Assembly: GCA_003233535.1 (NCBI GenBank) | Contig: QIMA01000354.1 | Span: forward strand, 1-9,252 | From: Rhodanobacteraceae bacterium | GTDB lineage: Bacteria; Pseudomonadota; Gammaproteobacteria; Xanthomonadales; SZUA-5 | Length of the DNA stretch: 9,252 nt | Direction: 5' to 3' | Part shown: piece by piece, positions 1 to 6,819 of the stretch | Numbering within the stretch: the first letter of the stretch is position 1 | Layout of the letters: each line of letters begins with the position of its first letter | The notes under the pieces: model-generated | Databases searched by the model: none | What the model was told of the DNA's origin: nothing | The model's input: only the letters and a program-made list of their open reading frames with translations | Translations under genes and position numbers: made by a program

Positions 1-166
1 AACCCGAACGTTTCATAAACTTCACGCGCCCTCGCTAGGCCATTGATCGCCCAGCGATTTTTCCTCAGTCGGGTGTATGAACCACTACACCACTCCTGCG
101 GAAAAATCACTGGACAACCAATGTCCTGCGCGATCATCGTGCGAGTTCATGAAACATCCGGGCTAA
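1..166 (-). repeat. Long imperfect palindrome, MITE/ERIC-like dispersed repeat
   Basis: The segment folds back on itself. Bases 1-21 pair with 164-144 (17 of 21 Watson-Crick) and bases 37-64 pair with 127-100 (23 of 28). A less regular stretch lies between these arms (22-36 against 128-143, with short matches 24-26/138-140 and 32-35/130-133). The apex contains a further 6-bp stem, GGTGTA 72-77 with TACACC 86-91. The core inverted repeat is GATTTTTCC at 56-64 and GGAAAAATC at 100-108. The terminal sequence (GTTTCATAAAC at 10-20; GTTCATGAAAC at 145-155) recurs at the far end of the window, so this is a dispersed repeat and not a one-off hairpin. The left boundary may lie beyond the window, so a target duplication cannot be judged. 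No transposase is present. The minus strand is given because the mismatches favour an RNA in that direction. I do not recognise a named family; size and layout resemble ERIC-type or MITE-type elements. Confidence 0.8.
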
Positions 167-383
167 GATCGCCATGGCCAGCGCAAACAGATGGCGGCGA
201 TTGGGCCTTCAGTGAGGTCACGCATGAATTGGTCTCCGAACGACCGTTAAGCCGCCTCGCCGAATGCCTCAGCGGCCAATCGGCGGGCGCGATACTTGAG
301 TTCAAGCAGGCATTGATCGGGAGCGGCAGCCCTCTGCGCGCGGCTCGGTCTACGACCTTCGGGCCGCGTCTTGCGGCACCGCC
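167..383. other. Gene-poor region downstream of lptG
   Basis: About 215 bases between the palindromic element and the lptG stop contain no coding region I can support. Open frames run through it on both strands. The plus-strand frame starts at a TTG inside the repeat and is made largely of repeat sequence; the minus-strand frame is mostly an out-of-frame reading of lptG. Neither shows a recognisable motif or ribosome binding site. In the lptG direction a small GC hairpin (GCCGC 363-367 with GCGGC 373-377, 5-base loop) begins seven bases after the stop codon. No T-tract follows it, so it is at best a weak or Rho-assisted end signal. Confidence 0.5.
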
Positions 384-1451
384 CTAAACACGAAGCAAGC
401 GATGCATGCCGTAGGCGGCAACGATCAGCGGCGGCACTAGATAGACCATCCCGAGGCTGTAACCCTGCGCCTCGCCGTAGTTGATGATCGCGCGGTGAAA
501 GAAATGAAAGCAGATCGCCAGGCTCGTGCCCAAAAAGATGCGCTTGCCCAAGCCGCCCGTACGCAGGCTGCCAAAGCAAAACGGCAGCGCCAGCAGACAT
601 AGCGAGAACACCACCAGCGGGTAGCTGAGCTTGAACCACAGCGCGGATTCAAAACTTCGCGGGTCTAAGCCGTTGTCGCGGGCATAGCGAATGCTGCGTA
701 TGAGCTCGCTCGGAGCCTGCTGGCGAGGGCCAGTGACGCGAGCGGCGATTTGCTCCGCTTCGAGGGTCGATTGCACCTCGTGGCGCTTGGACTTGGTTCG
801 CTCTACCTTGCCTTCATTGAGCACCATGCGCTGAGCATCATGCAGCACCCAGGCACCGTCTATAGGTACTGCGCGAGCGGCGCGGTCTATCTGTCGTAGC
901 CTGCCTTTATCATCAGTTTGCAGGCGCAGCACGCTCCATAATTCAATCACTCCGGCCGATGGTGTGTGCAGGAATTTGGCATTCCATACGGCATCGCGTT
1001 CCTTAAACCAAATGCCGCTGCCAGACACCGCCGCGCCTTGGTCGCGCGCAGCAGTGACCATCGCGGTGCCTAAGCGATCGCCCGCCGGGGCGACCCATTC
1101 ACCAATGGCGAGCACCAGCAACAATAGCGCTCCGACCACCGACAGGCCCCAGCCGGCGATGCGTAAACGGCTGGCGCCTGCCGCTTGCAGGGCAATCAGC
1201 TGACTGGTCGATGCAAGTCCGCCCAGCCCCACGAGTAGGCCCACGGCTGCAGCACCAAAGAAAAAGTCGTGTGCGCGACGTGGCACTGTGAGCGCGATGT
1301 AGGTGAGCACCTTGGTTGCGTCGTAATCGCCAATGCCGATTTCGTCGACTTCGCGTAGCAGGGCGAAAATGGCGTCAATGGAGACCAGCAACACCCACGA
1401 CAGCAAGACAGCTGGCAGCACCGCCAGCCAGATCAGGCGCGCGGTGCGCAC
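384..1451 (-). CDS. lptG: LPS export ABC transporter permease LptG
   Basis: LptG is one of the two inner-membrane subunits of LptB2FG, which extracts lipopolysaccharide from the periplasmic face of the inner membrane and pushes it onto the Lpt bridge. The YjgP/YjgQ permease architecture is visible: a membrane segment near residues 6-32, the VDEIGIGDYD stretch at 35-44, two more membrane helices around 62-82 and 97-121, a periplasmic domain of about 150 residues, and three C-terminal helices from about 270 to 350. The SQLIALQAAGAS segment (83-94) matches the cytoplasmic coupling region that contacts LptB. I chose the GTG start at 1451: it overlaps the lptF stop as TAGTG, has GGGAG nine bases upstream, and gives 355 residues with an N-terminus colinear with E. 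coli LptG (360). The longer frame starting at 1514 would lie entirely inside lptF for its extra residues. It is translationally coupled to lptF. The LptB, LptA and LptC genes are not in this window, as is usual. Confidence 0.95.
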   Translation of the reverse strand: MRTARLIWLAVLPAVLLSWVLLVSIDAIFALLREVDEIGIGDYDATKVLTYIALTVPRRAHDFFFGAAAVGLLVGLGGLASTSQLIALQAAGASRLRIAGWGLSVVGALLLLVLAIGEWVAPAGDRLGTAMVTAARDQGAAVSGSGIWFKERDAVWNAKFLHTPSAGVIELWSVLRLQTDDKGRLRQIDRAARAVPIDGAWVLHDAQRMVLNEGKVERTKSKRHEVQSTLEAEQIAARVTGPRQQAPSELIRSIRYARDNGLDPRSFESALWFKLSYPLVVFSLCLLALPFCFGSLRTGGLGKRIFLGTSLAICFHFFHRAIINYGEAQGYSLGMVYLVPPLIVAAYGMHRLLRV

Positions 1452-2557
1452 TAGCGAACGCTCCCGGCAAGCACGCGTCGGGAGCGCAAGCCGCGGATGA
1501 TTGAGGGCAACCAAATCAGCAACAGGACCGCAAACAACAGTGCGTGGGTCCAGTGCGGACCCAGCGCCTGTGGAGTGACACCCTGCAAATACCAGGCCCG
1601 CGCTAGGTTCTGCAGATTGTTGTAGGCCAGATACAGTACGACAGCCAATACGATGCGGTCGTAGCGCGCCTGCCGCGGCGGGGAACGCGCCAGTATGGGC
1701 GCCATCAGCGCGAGCAAAAATGCGCCCAGTGCGGGAGCTAAGCGCACGTCCAGCTCGACCCGTGCAGGTTTGGAGTTGTCGCTTAACAGTGCCGAGATTG
1801 GCCGCATCGATTGTGCGGCTTCTTCGTCGATAGTCTCGCTCGGCCGCGGCAAGCTCAAGCTGGCCTCGCCATAGGTCACCACAAGTACCCGGTCGTTTTC
1901 CTCGTCGATCGTGGCGCGCTCCCCGCTGCCCAGCGCGAAGCGCAGCGGCTCGTCACGCTCGCTGCGCAGCATCCGCCCCGAGCGGGCCATCAGCCAGTCC
2001 AACTCGTCGTCGCGCTCGCGGATTAGCATCAATCCGCTGAAGCGGTTTTCCTTGGCGTCGTACGCATCGAGATAAACCACCCCAGCGCCGCCGCCCAACT
2101 CGACGAATCGTTTTTCATCCAGTCCGGCGACGGGCCGATTGCGCTGCGCCTCCAGTATCTGTTCACGAGCGGCAAGCTGGGCCTGCGGGGTGAGGGTAAT
2201 ACCAAGCCACAGCAGCACCACGCTGAGCACGATTGCGAAACGAAAAACCGCCCAGAGCTGGCTCCAGCTACCGAATCCAGACGCGGCCAATACGGCCATT
2301 TCGCTATCTCTATAAAGCCGGCCAAAAGCCATCAACACCGCGACGAAAGAGGCCAATGGCAGCAGCAGCGTGAGTGCGTTGGGTACCCGCAATACCATTT
2401 GAGTTAACACCAGCTCGGCCGGAATTTTGCCGCGAGATACCCGATTGAGTACGTCGGTCAGCAGGCCACCGAAGGTGATCAGCAGCAACAGTATGGAGAC
2501 TGCGCCGAAAGCGCGAGCAATCTCTCCTGCTAGATATCGGTCAGCGATGCGGGCCAT
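1451..2557 (-). CDS. lptF: LPS export ABC transporter permease LptF
   Basis: LptF is the partner permease of LptG in the LptB2FG lipopolysaccharide extractor. At 368 residues it matches the usual length (366 in E. coli). Helices are visible at about 15-37, 58-79 and 99-122, followed by the periplasmic beta-jellyroll region (about 130-265) and three C-terminal helices at about 271-291, 300-315 and 338-354. The cytoplasmic coupling segment YRDSEMAVLAASG lies at 82-94, and the family-typical PPRQARYDR loop at 293-301. The ATG at 2557 is preceded by only a poor Shine-Dalgarno match, but the N-terminus (MARIADRYLAGEI) has the normal family form. lptF is first in the lptF-lptG operon and is read away from pepA; its promoter must lie in the shared divergent region, where an inverted repeat sits 37-62 bases upstream of the start. 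Confidence 0.96.
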   Translation of the reverse strand: MARIADRYLAGEIARAFGAVSILLLLITFGGLLTDVLNRVSRGKIPAELVLTQMVLRVPNALTLLLPLASFVAVLMAFGRLYRDSEMAVLAASGFGSWSQLWAVFRFAIVLSVVLLWLGITLTPQAQLAAREQILEAQRNRPVAGLDEKRFVELGGGAGVVYLDAYDAKENRFSGLMLIRERDDELDWLMARSGRMLRSERDEPLRFALGSGERATIDEENDRVLVVTYGEASLSLPRPSETIDEEAAQSMRPISALLSDNSKPARVELDVRLAPALGAFLLALMAPILARSPPRQARYDRIVLAVVLYLAYNNLQNLARAWYLQGVTPQALGPHWTHALLFAVLLLIWLPSIIRGLRSRRVLAGSVR

Positions 2558-2812
2558 GAGTGGGTTGGAGTTCCGAAGGTCGAGATTTATCCGCAGCGGC
2601 GATGGCTAGGTCGCCGCTGGTGGTCGTAGTTAGGGTGCAGCGTGCGCGGATCTTCGGTGCATTGCATGCCTTAGCATGCCAAAAACTAGCCCAAAGTTAA
2701 GCTGTACGGGCGAGGTCCAAGCATTCGGGTAGGGTACACTTGTACGCTTTCCCTTTCAGTGATGCCGAAGCTGAATAGTCGGTGTCGCGCAGCAAAGCAC
2801 CGGAGAGCATCG
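2558..2812. promoter_or_regulatory. Divergent lptF / pepA regulatory region
   Basis: The 255 bases between the divergent starts must carry promoters for both directions. No strong sigma70 pair is visible. For lptF the best -10 is GATAAA on the minus strand (2591-2586), with only a poor -35 seventeen bases away. For pepA a weak -10 is TACACT (2735-2740). Three symmetric sequences stand out: a 9-bp dyad at 2594-2619, two GCATGC palindromes at 2664-2669 and 2674-2679 whose starts are 10 bases apart, and the perfect inverted repeat GTACACTTGTAC at 2734-2745, which overlaps the weak pepA -10. These could be operators. The region is known to be regulatory only by position; the individual sites are inference. 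Confidence 0.55.
2594..2619. promoter_or_regulatory. 9-bp perfect dyad upstream of lptF
   Basis: CAGCGGCGA at 2594-2602 is the exact inverse of TCGCCGCTG at 2611-2619, with an 8-base spacer. It lies 37-62 bases before the lptF ATG and would overlap the spacer and -35 of the weak promoter GATAAA at 2591-2586. It could be an operator or a hairpin in the lptF leader RNA. No T-tract follows on either strand, so it is unlikely to be an intrinsic terminator. Confidence 0.5.
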
Positions 2813-4282
2813 ATGGACTTCCACCTGAGCACGCAGCGACCGCATTCCACCCAGGCGGGGGTCGTAGTTGTTGGTATTTTCGATGACGGTATTCTATCCA
2901 GCGCCGCCGCGGAGATCGACGAGGTTGCGCAAGGCCGGCTGAAGTCGCTGATCGAAAGCGGTGATCTGAGCAGCCGCTTGGGCGCCGCCAATCTGATTCA
3001 CGCTCTGCCCGGTGTTGCGAGCCCGCGAGTTTTGGTGGTGGGGTTGGGCGAGCAGCGGAAGATGGATGCAGCGCGCTTCCTGCGCGTGGTTCGTGACAGC
3101 AGCAAAGTGTTGCGTGGGGCTTCGGCGACCAGCGCCGCCAGCTATCTCCCAGAGATTGACGTTCCGGGTCGAGACGCTAACTGGAAGGCGGAGCAGAACT
3201 TGCTCCTGGTTGATCACGGCTGCTACCGCTACGCGCGCACCTATAAGACGAGTCCGGAGGCGCCCAAGCTGACCAGCTTGTCCATTCCAGCAGCGGAACT
3301 GCCGAGCGACCTACCGCAGCGCGCTCAAGCCCTAGCGGCCGGTGTCCGATTGACTCGTGAATTGGGCAATTTGCCGCCGAATATTTGCAACCCGGCCTAC
3401 CTCGCCGAAGAGGCGGGTCACATGGCCGATCGCCACGATGATATCGACACCGAAGTGCTCGGTCGCGCGCAGATGGAGACATTGGGCATGGGCTCGCTGC
3501 TGGCGGTGGGTCAGGGCAGTGCTAACGAGCCCAAGATGATGGTGATGAACTACAGTGGCGCCGCTAAGGGTAACAAGCCGGTCGTCTTGGTTGGTAAGGG
3601 CGTGACCTTCGATTCCGGAGGGCTGAGCCTGAAGCCCGGTGCCGGGATGGAAGAAATGAAATTCGATATGTGCGGCGCGGCCACCGTCTTTGGAGTCATG
3701 GAGGCCGTCGCTGGGTTGAAACTGCCAATCAATTTGGTCGGTGTGGTCCCCGCCGTGGAAAACATGCCGGACGGTCGCTCGTATCGGCCTTCCGACGTGG
3801 TCACCAGCATGTCTGGCCTGACCATCGAGGTGCTCAATACGGACGCCGAAGGGCGCTTGATTCTGTGTGACGCGCTGACCTACGCGCGCCGCTTTGAGCC
3901 GTCAGCGCTGGTCGACATCGCCACCTTGACCGGCGCCTGTGTCGTCGCCCTAGGCTCGCATGCAACGGGTTTAATGAGCCGCGACGCAGATTTGTCAGAT
4001 GAACTGCGCGATGCCGGTGAGCGAATGATGGATCGCGCTTGGCCGCTGCCGCTTTGGGACGACTACCAGTCTCAGCTAGAAAGTGGATTCGCCGACATCG
4101 CCAATTTGGGCGGTAAGTACGCCGGTGCGATCACTGCAGGCTGTTTCCTGTCGCGCTTCACTGAAGGCATGCGCTGGGCGCATTTAGACATCGCCGGTAG
4201 CGCCTGGGACTCTGGTCGCAAGGGCAACGCAACCGGCCGGCCGGTCGGCTTGCTGGTCGAATGGCTAAGATCGCAGGCCTAG
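2813..4282 (+). CDS. pepA: Leucyl (cytosol) aminopeptidase PepA
   Basis: PepA is a hexameric, two-metal M17 aminopeptidase that removes N-terminal residues from peptides in the cytoplasm. In E. coli it also binds DNA in XerCD recombination and carAB control. All active-site positions are present at a constant offset from the E. coli enzyme: K262, D267 and K274 in VGKGVTFDSGGLSLKP, D285 in MKFDMCGA, and D344, E346 and R348 in the NTDAEGRL signature. The N-terminal domain (1-150) precedes the catalytic domain. I place the start at the ATG at 2813, giving 489 residues beginning MDFHLSTQ, with GGAG seven bases upstream. An in-frame ATG at 2759 would add 18 residues that do not resemble the family and has no good ribosome binding site. 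pepA is divergent from lptF and followed by holC after 73 bases, the usual gammaproteobacterial order. The enzyme looks intact; whether it keeps the DNA-binding role cannot be told from the sequence. Confidence 0.97.
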   Translation: MDFHLSTQRPHSTQAGVVVVGIFDDGILSSAAAEIDEVAQGRLKSLIESGDLSSRLGAANLIHALPGVASPRVLVVGLGEQRKMDAARFLRVVRDSSKVLRGASATSAASYLPEIDVPGRDANWKAEQNLLLVDHGCYRYARTYKTSPEAPKLTSLSIPAAELPSDLPQRAQALAAGVRLTRELGNLPPNICNPAYLAEEAGHMADRHDDIDTEVLGRAQMETLGMGSLLAVGQGSANEPKMMVMNYSGAAKGNKPVVLVGKGVTFDSGGLSLKPGAGMEEMKFDMCGAATVFGVMEAVAGLKLPINLVGVVPAVENMPDGRSYRPSDVVTSMSGLTIEVLNTDAEGRLILCDALTYARRFEPSALVDIATLTGACVVALGSHATGLMSRDADLSDELRDAGERMMDRAWPLPLWDDYQSQLESGFADIANLGGKYAGAITAGCFLSRFTEGMRWAHLDIAGSAWDSGRKGNATGRPVGLLVEWLRSQA

Positions 4283-4355
4283 GCTTAAGCGTTCCGGTGA
4301 TTCAGTTCGCGCACCATCGAGGACGCTGCTCGGGCCATGGGTACGGGCAGTAGCT

Positions 4356-4772
4356 ATGCGAATCGACTTCTATAAGCCGGTCAAACGCTATCTGGCTGAC
4401 CCTCAGGCATTGCTGGCCTTGCTTGCATCCAAGTGCTTTGAGCAGGGAACGCCAGCGCTGTGGCTGGTCGCCACGCAACAGGCTGCGGAGGAATTGGACC
4501 AGTACTTGTGGGAGACGCCTGAAGACAGCTTTCTGCCGCACCAAATATGCGGTGATGCAGACGACGCCGAGTGTCCTTTGCTGATCGTGCCGCCAGGCGC
4601 GCGCACGCGACCGCGCGGCGTGATCTTTAATCATCGTGTAGAGGCGGTGCCGATCGACGTTGAACGCGTGATCGAACTCATTCCGCCCGATCCCGCCGGA
4701 ACCAGCAGTGCGCGCGCTCGCTGGAAAGCGTATGCCGGTCGTGGCCACGAGCCATCCCTGGTCGAGGTTTAG
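4356..4772 (+). CDS. holC: DNA polymerase III subunit chi (HolC)
   Basis: HolC is the chi subunit of the DNA polymerase III clamp loader. With psi it links the clamp loader to single-strand binding protein on the lagging strand. The 138-residue product has the family pattern: an N-terminal RIDFYKP strand, a helical region, the PALWLVATQQAAEELDQYLW segment at about 33-52, then the ETPEDSFLPH stretch (53-62), matching the conserved chi region ending in a Phe-x-Pro-His motif. It is slightly shorter than the E. coli protein (147). The ATG at 4356 has only a weak upstream GGGCAG, so expression may depend on readthrough from pepA 73 bases upstream. The usual valS neighbour is missing on the downstream side. 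The call rests on the family pattern and on synteny with pepA. Confidence 0.92.
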   Translation: MRIDFYKPVKRYLADPQALLALLASKCFEQGTPALWLVATQQAAEELDQYLWETPEDSFLPHQICGDADDAECPLLIVPPGARTRPRGVIFNHRVEAVPIDVERVIELIPPDPAGTSSARARWKAYAGRGHEPSLVEV

Positions 4773-5015
4773 CTGCCGGTGATACTCGGTTCCAAGAACG
4801 AGGTCGAGCGGGCTACGGTGTATCACGCAAAAGTCTAAGTTCGTAACGGTTTTATTAAATTGCAGTTAAATCGATGTGCGGGGTGTTCTTCTACAAGCGT
4901 GCTCGCCATCACAGCCTTAACGTATGGAGTCGATTGTTGACCTGACAACGCGGGACAAACCTTGATCGCAGGCAGATACTGCTCCTTGGGCGAATTCGAT
5001 GAAGGTTTGAGACTC
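4773..5015 (+). promoter_or_regulatory. holC to DUF1800 intergenic region with candidate promoter
   Basis: No gene is seen in these 243 bases. An AT-rich patch at 4845-4872 contains TTAAAT twice (4855-4860 and 4866-4871), one helical turn apart. The best sigma70 candidate for the downstream operon is GGGACA at 4952-4957, a 17-base spacer, and GATACT at 4975-4980 (four of six matches in each box), placing a transcript start roughly 25-30 bases before the ATG at 5016. TTGACC at 4937-4942 is a better -35 by itself but lacks a -10 at proper spacing. No T-tract terminator for holC is visible. Confidence 0.35.
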
Positions 5016-6809
5016 ATGATCCGGCGACTCTGGCAGCACAGCATCTATGGCCTAGCACTCGCGCTAGCGGCCCTTGTTTGCGCACCCGCAGCACACGCAC
5101 AGACCTTTGATCTGGTCTTCCGCGGCGGCTTTGATAACATTGACGACGACCCGGGTTCAGATGCAGGAGCGTCGCGCTTTCTCGTTCAGGCAACTTACGG
5201 TGCCAGCCGCGCAGAGATCACCCGTCTGCGCGGTATCGGCTATGGCCAGTGGCTGGAGCAGCAACTCTCTTATCCGCCCACACTGACCGGCCCGTGGCTC
5301 GATGAGCTTGAGGAAAATCCGGTTTTTTCCCTGAATTCGGGTCATCGCGTAGATCGATTCTACGTGCAAGCAGTAGCTGCACCTGACCAGTTGCGGCAGA
5401 GAATGGCATTCGCGCTCAGTCAAATTTTGGTCGCCTCCGATTCCAGCGGCATTTCAACGCGAGAGACTGCCGAGTACTACGACATCCTCACCCGCGGTGC
5501 CTTCGGCACCTATCGAGATTTGCTCGGCGAAGTGACGTTCAGCCCGACCATGGGCCAATGGTTAACCTATTTGCGCAATCGCTCGGCCTACGAGTCTGGC
5601 GGCAACATGGTGTTGCCCGATGAAAACTATGCGCGTGAAGTCATGCAGCTATTTTCGTTTGGCTTGGTTCAGCGCAACACGGATTACTCGCCTGTACTCA
5701 GCGGCGGCAACCTCGTGCCCACCTACAACAACACCATCATCGCTGAACTGGCGCGAGCGTTTACCGGGTTCTCCTACGACCGCAGTGACTATACCAACAC
5801 GCGTTTCGGCAACAACACCAATCGCGCCCCGCTGCTGCCGATGATTTGCTTTCCGATGAACAATCCGCCGAACAATCAAAACTACATGGCGGGTGGCGCA
5901 ACGTTCCACGACATCGGCTCGAAAACGCTCTTCGACGGTATCACGCTGCCGGCGGTGGGCAATACGCGCAGCGAATGCGAGGCCGATATCAACGCGGTCC
6001 TCGATGAGATCGCCAATCACCCCACTGTGGCGCCTTTTATCTCGCGTCAGCTGATTCAGCGCTTCGTTACGTCCAATCCCAGCAACGCCTACATCGGTCG
6101 CGTGGCAGCCGTGTTCAACGACAACGGTCAAGGTGTGCGCGGAGACCTTGGTGCCGTGATTCTGGCCGTGTTGATGGACCCCGATGCGCGCGCCACACCC
6201 AGCGGCCCTTTCGGCAAGTTGCGCGAGCCGGTGCTGCGCATGACCAATGCGTGGCGCGCACTTGAAGTGCAGCTCGGCGTGCCAGCGCCACCGCTGAACG
6301 GCAACGGTGACCCCAATTCCAGCGTCGGTAACATTTCTATGTCCTTAGGCTTCAACGGTGACTTCGAGCAGCGGCCGATGTCCTCGCCCACGGTATTTAA
6401 CTTCTACGAGCCCGACTACCAGCAGCCTGGTCCAATTCAAAACCAAGGCTTGTTCTCGCCCGAATTCCAGATTCTCACTGAAACCAGCGTAACCCGCATG
6501 AACAACGCGATTCGTTTTCGAGCCGTTGACCTTTACATCGGCTCCAACAATTCCCCTGAGCGGCCGCTGGTCAACCTCGAACCGCTGGCGGATAGGATCG
6601 TTATAGTGAACAACACGACCTATGGGAATTTGGTTGACGAACTGAGCGTGCGTTTGATGTCCGGTCGAATGAGCAGCTCAATGCGCAACACCCTCCTCGA
6701 CATGCTGTCCAGTCAATCAGCACCCACCACACAGTCGCAAAGACGAGATCGCGTTCGGCAAGTGCTCCGGGTGATTTTGTTCTCGCCCGAATTCGCCGTG
6801 CAAAGGTAA
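5016..6809 (+). CDS. Secreted DUF1800 family protein
   Basis: This is a 597-residue exported protein of the DUF1800 family, whose biochemical activity is not established. The N-terminus has basic residues, a hydrophobic core (10-24) and a signal peptidase I site after AHA (26-28), so Sec export is expected. The mature part opens with LVFRGGFDN (33-41) and an acidic stretch. Family landmarks follow: RFLVQATYG at 54-62, DENYAREVMQLFSFG at 202-216, HDIGSKT at 298-304, FGKLREPVL at 399-407, SSPTVFNFYEPDY at 456-468, and the C-terminal VILFSPEFAVQ. I chose the ATG at 5016 (GAAGG ten bases upstream) because it gives a clean signal peptide; the frame is open back to a TTG at 4962, which would bury the signal. 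It is first in an operon with the DUF1501 gene only 10 bases downstream, the usual pairing for this family. It occupies the position where valS commonly follows holC. Confidence 0.93.
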   Translation: MIRRLWQHSIYGLALALAALVCAPAAHAQTFDLVFRGGFDNIDDDPGSDAGASRFLVQATYGASRAEITRLRGIGYGQWLEQQLSYPPTLTGPWLDELEENPVFSLNSGHRVDRFYVQAVAAPDQLRQRMAFALSQILVASDSSGISTRETAEYYDILTRGAFGTYRDLLGEVTFSPTMGQWLTYLRNRSAYESGGNMVLPDENYAREVMQLFSFGLVQRNTDYSPVLSGGNLVPTYNNTIIAELARAFTGFSYDRSDYTNTRFGNNTNRAPLLPMICFPMNNPPNNQNYMAGGATFHDIGSKTLFDGITLPAVGNTRSECEADINAVLDEIANHPTVAPFISRQLIQRFVTSNPSNAYIGRVAAVFNDNGQGVRGDLGAVILAVLMDPDARATPSGPFGKLREPVLRMTNAWRALEVQLGVPAPPLNGNGDPNSSVGNISMSLGFNGDFEQRPMSSPTVFNFYEPDYQQPGPIQNQGLFSPEFQILTETSVTRMNNAIRFRAVDLYIGSNNSPERPLVNLEPLADRIVIVNNTTYGNLVDELSVRLMSGRMSSSMRNTLLDMLSSQSAPTTQSQRRDRVRQVLRVILFSPEFAVQR

Positions 6810-6813
6810 GGAG
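6808..6813 (+). promoter_or_regulatory. Strong ribosome binding site of the DUF1501 gene
   Basis: AAGGAG sits six bases before the ATG at 6820, and its first two bases are the last two of the DUF1800 TAA stop. This near-consensus site decides the start and implies coupled translation of the pair. Confidence 0.85.
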
Positions 6814-6819
6814 ATTCCC

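Noticed and set aside
72..91. Apex of the palindrome resembles a tRNA D-arm (on the minus strand GTGTAGTGGTTCATACAC)
   Set aside because: There is no acceptor stem, anticodon arm or CCA end around it; the match is simply the apical hairpin of the element.
1..166. Integron attC site
   Set aside because: Size and fold-back shape fit, but the paired RYYYAAC and GTTRRRY core sites are absent and there is no integrase or cassette array.
43..387. 114-codon plus-strand open frame at the left end
   Set aside because: It begins with TTG inside the palindromic repeat, is made largely of repeat sequence in its first half, lacks a ribosome binding site and motifs, and runs head-on into the end of lptG.
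247..639. 130-codon minus-strand open frame overlapping the lptG 3' end
   Set aside because: More than half is an out-of-frame reading of lptG; the remaining Arg/Ala-rich tail has no recognisable family.
4302..4826. 174-codon minus-strand open frame across holC
   Set aside because: It is antisense to a well supported holC and shows no family motif; long antisense frames are expected in GC-rich DNA.
5649..6131. 160-codon minus-strand open frame inside the DUF1800 gene
   Set aside because: Its composition (Val, Arg, His, Gly rich) is typical of an antisense shadow, and the plus strand has clear family motifs throughout.
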